5,552 nucleotides of DNA from contig DEKS01000048.1 of the NCBI GenBank assembly GCA_002354005.1, positions 9,453 through 15,004 on the forward strand. Reading direction: 5' to 3'. This document shows positions 1 through 5,552 of the stretch, piece by piece. Each line of letters starts with the position of its first letter. Within the stretch, counting starts at the first letter, position 1. The notes beneath the pieces were generated by a model. That model saw nothing but the letters and a program-made list of their open reading frames with translations. It was not told the DNA's origin and ran no database searches. Position numbers and translations under genes: made by a program. Source of the DNA: Bacteroidales bacterium UBA2716. Its GTDB lineage: Bacteria > Bacteroidota > Bacteroidia > Bacteroidales > UBA932.

Positions 1-615
1 GGGGAAGGGAAGAACATCGGCCAGGCCGTGGCCTGCTTCACGGACGGCGACTTCCTCTTTTTCAACCGCTGCCGTTTCCTGGGCAATCAGGATACCCTTT
101 ACACCTATGGCCGATTCGGAAAGTTCGGCGGTATCAAGCGCAACTACTTCAAGGACTGCTACATTGAAGGCACCACGGACTTCATCTTCGGAACCAGCAT
201 CGCCTATTTCGAGAATTGCGAAATCCGCTCCAAGAAGGACTCTTATATCACCGCCGCCAGCACCCTGGAAGGCCAGAAGTACGGGTATGTCTTCTATCGC
301 TGCAAACTTACGGCTGACGAAGGCGTGACCAAATGCTATCTGGGCCGTCCCTGGGGGGCTTATGCCAAAACCGTATTCATCGAGTGCGAGTTAGGTTCCC
401 ACATACTGCCGGAAGGCTGGCACGACTGGGAGAAGGATGGCAAGCCGGATACCAAAAAGAATTCCTTCTACGGAGAGTGGGGGAACACCGGCCCCGGTGC
501 CGCCGGAGTGCGGGTCAAGTGGGCGCACAAGATCAAACCGCAGGACTACACCTTTGATAAGGTGATGTTCCAGACGCAGGACAATATTGTTTGGGACCCG
601 TACAACAACAAGTAA
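1..615 (+). CDS. Pectin methylesterase (CE8), 5'-truncated by window edge
   Basis: Pectinesterase that hydrolyses methyl esters of homogalacturonan, releasing methanol and exposing galacturonate for pectate lyases. The frame is open from base 1, so the start lies upstream; 204 residues are visible, and about 100-130 residues, including any signal peptide, should be missing. The signature motifs appear in family order: GQAVA (visible residue Q8), GNQDTLY (Q30, D31), GTTDFIFG (D60) and YLGRPW (R116, W118). These match the oxyanion-hole glutamines, acid/base Asp, nucleophile Asp and substrate-binding Arg/Trp known from the Erwinia enzyme, so the active site appears intact. The repeated short strands fit the family's right-handed parallel beta-helix. 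A GTG at 28-30 is internal and not the real start, because GQAVA lies at and before it. The TAA stop directly abuts the next ATG, indicating one operon. Export to the surface or periplasm is inferred from the family and not visible. Confidence 0.95.
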   Translation, partial: GEGKNIGQAVACFTDGDFLFFNRCRFLGNQDTLYTYGRFGKFGGIKRNYFKDCYIEGTTDFIFGTSIAYFENCEIRSKKDSYITAASTLEGQKYGYVFYRCKLTADEGVTKCYLGRPWGAYAKTVFIECELGSHILPEGWHDWEKDGKPDTKKNSFYGEWGNTGPGAAGVRVKWAHKIKPQDYTFDKVMFQTQDNIVWDPYNNK

Positions 616-618
616 ATG
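613..618 (+). other. Zero-spacing stop/start junction (TAAATG)
   Basis: The stop codon of the methylesterase (613-615) is followed without a gap by the ATG of the GH105 gene (616-618). No Shine-Dalgarno sequence is visible upstream (the preceding bases are ACAACAACAAG), so initiation probably depends on ribosomes finishing the upstream gene or on the A-rich context common in Bacteroidota. This fixes the GH105 start, since the lipoprotein signal begins exactly here. Confidence 0.75.
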
Positions 619-1770
619 AACAGATTAAGTGTCATACTTCTGGCAGCTGCCTTGACCGCATGTACAACGGCCAAGGCACCGCTGTCTTTGCAAGTGGTCC
701 GGAGCGAAATGGCCCGGAACCCGGAAGCCAGCTACATTGACGGCCTGGAAGGCAAGCTCAAATGGAACTACACCACCGGCCTGGAATTGAAGGCCATGCT
801 GGACGCTTCTCCCGAGGCCCTTTCCTACGTAGATGCCTGGTACGATGCCATCATCGACAGCACCGGCACCATCTACAAGTACAAGAAGAGCAATTATTCC
901 CTGGACCATGTGTGCCCGGGCCGGACGCTGTTCCAACTGTTGGACCTTACCGGCAAGGAGAAATACCGCGTGGCCATGGATACCCTTTACAGCCAGCTGC
1001 AAAGCCAGCCCCGCACCCCGGAAGGCGGCTTCTGGCACAAGAAGATTTATCCCAATCAAATGTGGCTGGACGGCCTGTACATGGCCCAGCCCTTCTATGC
1101 GGAGTACACCACCCGCTATGTGACGGACAGTCTCCAGCGGGAGCAGAATTTTGCCGATATCGTGCTGCAGTTCACCACGGTGTACAATCATACCTACGAC
1201 GTCACCAATGGTCTCCTCCGCCACGCCTGGGACAGCTCCCACAGCATGTTCTGGTGCAACCCGGAGACCGGTCAGAGCGACCACGCCTGGGGGCGTGCCT
1301 TAGGTTGGTACGCCATGGCCCTGGTAGATGTGATTGAGATTTTTCCGGATGGCCCTTACAAGGACTGCCTCATCGGCATCCTGAACAATGTATATCAGGT
1401 ACTTCCGCTCTATGCCGATAAACAGACGGGCATGTGGTTCCAGGTGCTGGACCAGCCCTATCGGCAGGGGAACTACCTGGAAGCTACCTGCAGCGCCATG
1501 TTCACCTACGCCTGGCTCAAAGGCTGCCGGCTGGGTGTGCTCTCCAATCTGGACGGCGCCAGGCAGAGCTATCAGTCCCTGCTGAGCACCTTTGTGACGG
1601 AAGAGGACGGCCTGGTGAACCTGAACCAGTGCTGCGAGGTGGCCGGCCTGGGGGGCAAGGACAACCGCAGGGGAGACTACGAGTACTATATTAATGAACG
1701 CGTGCGCGCAAATGACCCCAAGGGCATCGGCCCCCTCATTTGGGCTGCGCTTGAATATGAAAGACTATGA
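616..1770 (+). CDS. GH105 unsaturated (rhamno)galacturonyl hydrolase, lipoprotein
   Basis: Removes the 4,5-unsaturated galacturonate left at the non-reducing end of pectin oligosaccharides by polysaccharide lyases, by hydration of the double bond. The 384 residues match the family's usual length plus a signal. Residues 1-15 form a short hydrophobic signal ending in the lipobox LTA-C16, so the protein should be lipidated. The rest is an (alpha/alpha)6-barrel type sequence. Residues recalled as active-site positions of Bacillus subtilis YteR line up with consistent spacing: D97 (D88), H141 (H132), D152 in MWLDGLYM (catalytic D143), H203 (H189), W225-G226-R227 (W211-R213) and W231 (W217). The C-terminus carries the conserved NDPKGIGPLIWAALE segment. 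There are no acidic residues just after C16, so nothing suggests surface export; a periplasmic location is inferred. With a pectate lyase and methylesterase beside it, unsaturated digalacturonate is a likelier substrate than rhamnogalacturonan, but both remain possible. Confidence 0.95.
   Translation: MNRLSVILLAAALTACTTAKAPLSLQVVRSEMARNPEASYIDGLEGKLKWNYTTGLELKAMLDASPEALSYVDAWYDAIIDSTGTIYKYKKSNYSLDHVCPGRTLFQLLDLTGKEKYRVAMDTLYSQLQSQPRTPEGGFWHKKIYPNQMWLDGLYMAQPFYAEYTTRYVTDSLQREQNFADIVLQFTTVYNHTYDVTNGLLRHAWDSSHSMFWCNPETGQSDHAWGRALGWYAMALVDVIEIFPDGPYKDCLIGILNNVYQVLPLYADKQTGMWFQVLDQPYRQGNYLEATCSAMFTYAWLKGCRLGVLSNLDGARQSYQSLLSTFVTEEDGLVNLNQCCEVAGLGGKDNRRGDYEYYINERVRANDPKGIGPLIWAALEYERL
1767..1770 (+). 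other. ATGA start/stop overlap of GH105 and pectate lyase genes
   Basis: The ATG of the lyase gene (1767-1769) overlaps the TGA stop of the GH105 gene (1768-1770). This four-base overlap is the classical arrangement for termination-reinitiation coupling and supports co-translation from one mRNA. The lipoprotein signal peptide begins directly at this ATG, which supports it as the true start. Confidence 0.8.
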
Positions 1771-3656
1771 AGCATCGCATTCTTTGTGTAGCCATGGCCC
1801 TGATGGCCATCGCATGTGGCAACAAGACCAATCCGGAGCAGCCCGGCGGCGGAAGTGAAACGCCTTCCACCGTAACGCCCAAGCAGCCCACCGGACTCAA
1901 GGTTCTGGATGGCAAAACCACCGAAACGTCCCTCACATTCCAGTGGGACCCGCAGTCCGGCGTAAAGTTCAGCTATACGCTCACGCAGGGCTCCACCACC
2001 GTAAAAGAAGGCTCAACGTCTAACCGCAATGTGAAAGTGGACGGGCTCACCAAAGCTACCACGTATCAGTTCACGGTATTTGCCGTAGTGGGGGACAGCA
2101 AGAGCGCCGGTGCTACCCTTGAGGCCAAAACGGCCGGTGAAGATGATCCCGGTGTCGATCCCGGTACGGATCCCACCATTGCCTATGAAGAATTCGGCAT
2201 TCCCGAGGCAGAGGAAGACGGCATTGCCCGTGCTTTCCCGGGTGCAGAAGGCGGCGGCATGTTCGCCACCGGCGGCCGTGGGGGCAAGATTTACCATGTG
2301 ACGTCCCTGGACGACAACAACACCCAGGGTACGCTCCGCTATGGCATTGAGAATGCCGAGCGCCCGCTCACCATTGTTTTTGACGTGGCTGGAACCATCG
2401 CGCTTCAGAAACAACTGCAAATCAAGAAGGGAGACCTCACCATTGCCGGTCAAACCGCCCCTGGCGACGGTATCTGCCTGAAGAATTACACGTTCCGGAT
2501 TCATGCCAGCAACGTCATTGTCCGTTTCATCCGCTGCCGGATGGGGGACGAGCAAAAGACCGAGGACGACGCCATGCAGGTAATGGACAAATACGGCGAT
2601 TCTTTCGAGAAAATTATCATCGACCACTGCTCCATTAGCTGGAGTACCGACGAATGCGCCTCTTTCTATGGCATGAAAGACTTTACCTTCTCCTGGAACA
2701 TTGTCTCCGAGAGCCTTCGCGCCTCCGTGCACGGAAAGGGCAATCACGGGTACGGTGGCATCTGGGGTGGCACGAATGCCACTTACCATCACAACCTCCT
2801 GGCCCACCACGACAGCCGCAATCCACGCCTGGACCACGACTATGTTTCCCACCAGAAGGGCCCCGTAACCATCTCCAACAATGTGGTTTACAACTGGAGC
2901 GGCAACACCTGCTACGGTGGTGAAAGTTCCAGCAATACCGGAGATGACTACCGGAAATACAACTTTGTGGGCAACTACTACAAACCCGGTCCGGTTACGC
3001 CTAGCAGTCATCGCTGGCTTATCCAGCCCACCACCTCCTGCAGCAACTGCGGTGGTACCATCCTGCCCGGCCACTTCTACCTGCACGACAATGTCCTGTA
3101 TGGTGTGAACGACGTCACTTCCAACAACTGGAAGGCCGGAACTTCCACTGGCGTAGGCGTTTACATCAAGGATAGCGAGGTGGCTAAGATCAAGGCGGAA
3201 ACGCCGTACGATTGCAATGCCATGAGCCTGCACAGCGCCAACGACGCCTTTGATGCCGTTCTGGCGTATGCAGGAGCCAGTTTTGCCAAGGATGCTATCG
3301 ACACCCGTATTGCAAAAGAGACAAAGGACGGTTCCTACACCTATCAGGGCCGCAACGGCTCTACGAAGGGCCTCATCGACACCCAGACAGACGTGGATGA
3401 CGGTACCTGGGTGAACGGCTGGCCGGTGTACAAAGCCACCGAAGAGCAGATCAGCGCCCTTCGTGATGCAGACTCCGACGGCATCCCCAACACGGTTGAG
3501 GACGCCTGGGGCCTGAACAAGAGCGACCCCAAGGATGCCTCTGAGTACACCCTGGATCCGGACAAACGCTACACCAACCTGGAAATGTACCTCCACTACC
3601 TGGTGAAGGACATCGTAAACGGCGGTAACCAAAAAGCAGAATACAAAAAGTTATAA
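1767..3656 (+). CDS. FN3-containing PL1 pectate lyase lipoprotein
   Basis: Cleaves de-esterified polygalacturonate by calcium-dependent beta-elimination, giving unsaturated oligogalacturonides. Of 629 residues, 1-16 form a lipoprotein signal (lipobox A-I-A-C17; a less typical Ala at -3), followed by a Pro/Gly/Ser/Thr-rich tether (18-38). Residues about 40-122 are a fibronectin type III domain (W60, Y70, L94, Y100). An acidic linker (124-152) leads to the parallel beta-helix domain (about 153-500). Typical PL1 elements are FPGAEGGG (157-164), TEDDAMQV (265-272), IIIDHCSISWSTDE (283-296), YHHNLLAHHDSRNPR (340-354) and NNVVYNW (371-377). R351 is the candidate catalytic base and D286 a probable calcium ligand by analogy with the family. 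The Arg normally found five residues after the catalytic Arg is Asp (D356). Residues 567-578 (DADSDGIPNTVE) form an EF-hand/thrombospondin-3-like calcium loop, followed by YTNLEMYLHYL, an ending common in Bacteroidota PL1 proteins. Larger than a minimal lyase (about 350-400) because of the added domains. Exact PL1 subfamily not determined. Confidence 0.9.
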   Translation: MKHRILCVAMALMAIACGNKTNPEQPGGGSETPSTVTPKQPTGLKVLDGKTTETSLTFQWDPQSGVKFSYTLTQGSTTVKEGSTSNRNVKVDGLTKATTYQFTVFAVVGDSKSAGATLEAKTAGEDDPGVDPGTDPTIAYEEFGIPEAEEDGIARAFPGAEGGGMFATGGRGGKIYHVTSLDDNNTQGTLRYGIENAERPLTIVFDVAGTIALQKQLQIKKGDLTIAGQTAPGDGICLKNYTFRIHASNVIVRFIRCRMGDEQKTEDDAMQVMDKYGDSFEKIIIDHCSISWSTDECASFYGMKDFTFSWNIVSESLRASVHGKGNHGYGGIWGGTNATYHHNLLAHHDSRNPRLDHDYVSHQKGPVTISNNVVYNWSGNTCYGGESSSNTGDDYRKYNFVGNYYKPGPVTPSSHRWLIQPTTSCSNCGGTILPGHFYLHDNVLYGVNDVTSNNWKAGTSTGVGVYIKDSEVAKIKAETPYDCNAMSLHSANDAFDAVLAYAGASFAKDAIDTRIAKETKDGSYTYQGRNGSTKGLIDTQTDVDDGTWVNGWPVYKATEEQISALRDADSDGIPNTVEDAWGLNKSDPKDASEYTLDPDKRYTNLEMYLHYLVKDIVNGGNQKAEYKKL

Positions 3657-3697
3657 TCTTTTTACTATTACTAATTATTAACCAAAATCAAAAACCA
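3657..3697 (+). promoter_or_regulatory. G-free, A/T-rich leader before susC
   Basis: This 41-base gap is the only non-coding stretch in the window. It holds 8 C and no G; counting from the end of the lyase gene to the susC start codon there are 49 consecutive bases without G (3651-3699). It has no Shine-Dalgarno motif and cannot form stable structure, which fits the A/T-rich, unstructured initiation regions used by Bacteroidota ribosomes. It begins with the 3' arm (CTTTTT, 3658-3663) of a weak inverted repeat whose 5' arm (AAAAAG, 3645-3650) lies in the lyase gene. I find no good match to the Bacteroidota promoter consensus (TTTG about 20 bases upstream of TAnnTTTG), so I read it as a translation leader inside an operon; a promoter remains possible. 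Confidence 0.5.
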
Positions 3698-5552
3698 ATG
3701 AAAAGTATGACAAAGAAACTACTTCTTTCGCTCGCACTTTGCTTGGGGCTCACCACGGCTTGGGCACAGACCACCATCAAGGGTATTGTGACCGACGAGT
3801 CCGGTGAACCGCTCATTGGCGCCGGTGTATTGGTGGAAGGCACCACCATCGGCACCATTACGGGCATTGACGGTGACTACACCCTCTCTGTCCCCGAAGG
3901 CGCGACGAATCTGGTATTCTCCTTCATCGGCCTGGCCGACCAGACGGTGGCCATTGCCGGTCAGACGGAGATCAATGTTGTCCTGAAGGCCGACACCACC
4001 TTCCTCGATGAGGTTGTGGTGGTAGGTTATGCCACGGTGAAGCGCCGTGACCTCCTGGGCTCCGTGTCCAGCGTAGGTGCCGACAAACTGGCCGAACAGC
4101 CTGTTACCACCGTGTCCCAGGCCCTTTCCGGTAAGATGGCCGGTGTGTCCGTAGTGACCACCGAAGGCGACCCGGATGCGGATATCAAAATCCGCGTGCG
4201 TGGTGGCGGTTCCATCACCCAGGACAGCTCCCCGCTGTACATCGTGGACGGTTTCCCGGTAGAGAGCATCAACGACATCTCCTCCTCTGAAATCGCTTCC
4301 ATCGACGTTCTGAAGGACGCTTTCTCCACCGCTATCTACGGTTCCCGTGGTGCGAACGGTGTTGTGATTGTGACCACCAAGAGCGCGGAGAAAGGCCAGA
4401 AGGTTTCCGTGAAACTCAATGCCTACTACGGTCTCAAGACCATGGCCAACAAGAAGGCCATCCAGGCCATGGACGCGGAGAACTTCGTGAAGTTCCAGTA
4501 CGAACTGGGCTCCATCCGTGATGACCTCAGCAGCCACTACACCCCGTACTTTGGCTCCTTCTCCGACATTGACCTGTACACCGGCGTTCCCACCAACAAC
4601 TGGGTGGACGCCGTGTTCGGCAATACCGGCAGCACGTTCAACATCGACGCTTCCATCAGCGGCAGCGGCGAGAACTACAACTGGACCCTCGGTTATGCCC
4701 ACATGGGCGACCAGGCCATCATGGTGGGCTCCAAGTACCTCCGTGACAACCTGAACTTCAAGGGCAACTTCAAGACCTCCAAGACCACCAGCTTCGACGT
4801 GAACGTCCGCTACTCCAGCATCAACGTGCGCGGCGGCGGTGCCAACGGTATCAACGACCGCGCCACCACTTCCGGTAACGGCCGTCTCAAGCACGCCGTG
4901 GCCTATGCACCCATTCCGGTGAGCGCCATGGCTACGGATTCCGACCTGGAGCAGGACTATGGCGACAACGCACCGCCGCTCCAGTCCGTAGCCGACAACG
5001 ACAGCAAGCGTGTCCGTAAGACCTGGAACGCCAATGCTGCATTCAACTGGACCATCATCGAGAACCTGCGCCTCAAGATTGAGGGCGGTCTGGAAGACTA
5101 TCGTCAGGCCGACGACCGTTTCTACGGCCTCACCACCTACTATGTAGCCAACCAGTCCACGGTAAAGAACACCCCTTCCACCGAGCACAAGGAAATTTTC
5201 CGCACGCGTTATCGTAACACCAACACCCTGAATTACGATTTTGCCAAGGTGCTTAATAACCCCGACCATCAGCTCACCGCTCTCCTGGGTGAGGAAATGA
5301 CCATCACCAAGAGCAATACGCTCACCGGTCTGGTGGATGGCCTGCCCCTGTTCTACGACTCCCAAATGGCCTGGAACTTCATGGCTTCCGGCTCCCCGAG
5401 TTCTACCAACAACAAGTACAGCGCCGACGACAAGCTCCTGTCCTTCTTCGGCCGTGTGAACTACGACTACAAGCACCGTTACTCCATTGGCGTAACGCTC
5501 CGTGCCGATGGCAGCTCCAAGTTCGCCCGCGGTCACCGCTGGGGCTTCTTCC
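3698..5552 (+). CDS. SusC-like TonB-dependent outer-membrane transporter, 3'-truncated
   Basis: Imports glycan oligosaccharides, here presumably pectic, across the outer membrane using TonB energy, normally in complex with a SusD lipoprotein. The frame runs without a stop from 3698 to the window edge: 618 codons of about 1000 expected. Residues 1-23 are a Sec signal (KK, LLLSLALCLGL, cleavage at AWA before Q24). Residues about 26-98 are the carboxypeptidase-D regulatory-like domain (IKGIVTDESGEPLIGAGV). A TonB-box region follows (LDEVVVVGYATVKRRDLLGS, 103-122), then the plug with LYIVDGFPVESIND (180-193), VLKDAFSTAIYGSRGANGVV (204-223) and IVTTK. From about 230 the barrel begins; the last visible residues include DGSSKFARGHRWGFF, a hallmark SusC barrel motif. 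An in-frame ATG three codons downstream (3707) would also give a workable signal; the first is preferred for its A-rich leader. No secretin/TonB N-terminal (STN) signalling domain is present, so there is no sign of anti-sigma-factor control. A susD gene is expected immediately downstream. Confidence 0.96.
   Translation, partial: MKSMTKKLLLSLALCLGLTTAWAQTTIKGIVTDESGEPLIGAGVLVEGTTIGTITGIDGDYTLSVPEGATNLVFSFIGLADQTVAIAGQTEINVVLKADTTFLDEVVVVGYATVKRRDLLGSVSSVGADKLAEQPVTTVSQALSGKMAGVSVVTTEGDPDADIKIRVRGGGSITQDSSPLYIVDGFPVESINDISSSEIASIDVLKDAFSTAIYGSRGANGVVIVTTKSAEKGQKVSVKLNAYYGLKTMANKKAIQAMDAENFVKFQYELGSIRDDLSSHYTPYFGSFSDIDLYTGVPTNNWVDAVFGNTGSTFNIDASISGSGENYNWTLGYAHMGDQAIMVGSKYLRDNLNFKGNFKTSKTTSFDVNVRYSSINVRGGGANGINDRATTSGNGRLKHAVAYAPIPVSAMATDSDLEQDYGDNAPPLQSVADNDSKRVRKTWNANAAFNWTIIENLRLKIEGGLEDYRQADDRFYGLTTYYVANQSTVKNTPSTEHKEIFRTRYRNTNTLNYDFAKVLNNPDHQLTALLGEEMTITKSNTLTGLVDGLPLFYDSQMAWNFMASGSPSSTNNKYSADDKLLSFFGRVNYDYKHRYSIGVTLRADGSSKFARGHRWGFF

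Noticed and set aside
28..30. GTG as start codon of the methylesterase
   Set aside because: The frame is open upstream to base 1 and already encodes the conserved GQAVA segment, so the gene enters from outside the window.
625..1284. 219-codon open frame on the minus strand
   Set aside because: In-register antisense shadow of the GH105 gene, whose active-site residues are all intact on the + strand.
762..1337. 191-codon + strand frame inside the GH105 gene
   Set aside because: Out-of-frame, Pro/Arg/His-rich translation typical of frameshifted GC-rich coding sequence; no sign of an overlapping gene.
2013..3632. 539-codon open frame on the minus strand
   Set aside because: Mirror of the pectate lyase codons; no domain or signal. 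The + strand carries FN3 and PL1 motifs throughout. The open frame follows from avoidance of TTA/CTA/TCA.
3652..3657. TATAAT hexamer as a -10 promoter element for susC
   Set aside because: Bacteroidota primary sigma factor uses TAnnTTTG with an upstream TTTG; neither is present at suitable spacing. The hexamer overlaps the lyase stop codon in an A/T-rich stretch and is easily due to chance.
3719..5536. 605-codon open frame on the minus strand
   Set aside because: Its translation is a low-complexity Val/Gly/His-rich shadow with no recognisable domain, while the + strand in the same register encodes an unmistakable SusC transporter running to the window edge.
1..5552. Mobile element, CRISPR, tRNA or riboswitch
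   Set aside because: No repeat-spacer arrays, terminal inverted repeats, transposase-like frames or RNA folds seen; nearly every base is accounted for by four co-directional genes of similar composition.

Overview
The window is a fragment of a polysaccharide utilisation locus (PUL) for pectin from a member of the Bacteroidota, most likely Bacteroidales. The evidence is a SusC-type TonB-dependent transporter with the carboxypeptidase-D-like N-terminal domain typical of that phylum, enzymes with Bacteroidota-style lipoprotein signals, A/T-rich leaders without Shine-Dalgarno sequences, and tight gene packing. Coding sequence looks clearly GC-rich (mid-50s percent by eye) and avoids TTA, CTA and TCA codons. 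That fits a higher-GC gut or rumen lineage (Alistipes-like or an uncultured Bacteroidales) better than a low-GC Bacteroides, but the genus cannot be fixed from this window.

Layout, all on the + strand: (1) 1-615, the C-terminal two thirds of a carbohydrate esterase family 8 pectin methylesterase, cut by the left edge; (2) 616-1770, a complete lipoprotein of glycoside hydrolase family 105 (unsaturated galacturonyl/rhamnogalacturonyl hydrolase); (3) 1767-3656, a complete lipoprotein with an FN3 domain, a family 1 pectate lyase domain and a C-terminal calcium-loop motif; (4) a 41-bp A/T-rich, G-free leader; (5) 3698 to the right edge, the first 618 codons of a SusC-like transporter. This last gene has no stop inside the window and is easy to miss because a long antisense open frame shadows it. 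No stretch over 300 bases lacks a gene.

The genes make a coherent pathway. The esterase removes methyl groups from homogalacturonan and so creates substrate for the pectate lyase. The lyase cuts by beta-elimination and leaves 4,5-unsaturated galacturonides. The SusC transporter (with a SusD partner expected just downstream) imports the oligosaccharides. GH105 removes the unsaturated terminal residue. The first three genes are joined with no gap (TAAATG, then ATGA), which suggests one mRNA with translational coupling; the short leader before susC lets the transporter be translated independently.

I see no evidence of a novel defence, mobile or RNA system. The points worth a second look are the enzymes-before-susC order, the lyase's domain architecture and changed arginine motif, and the unusual G-free leader.
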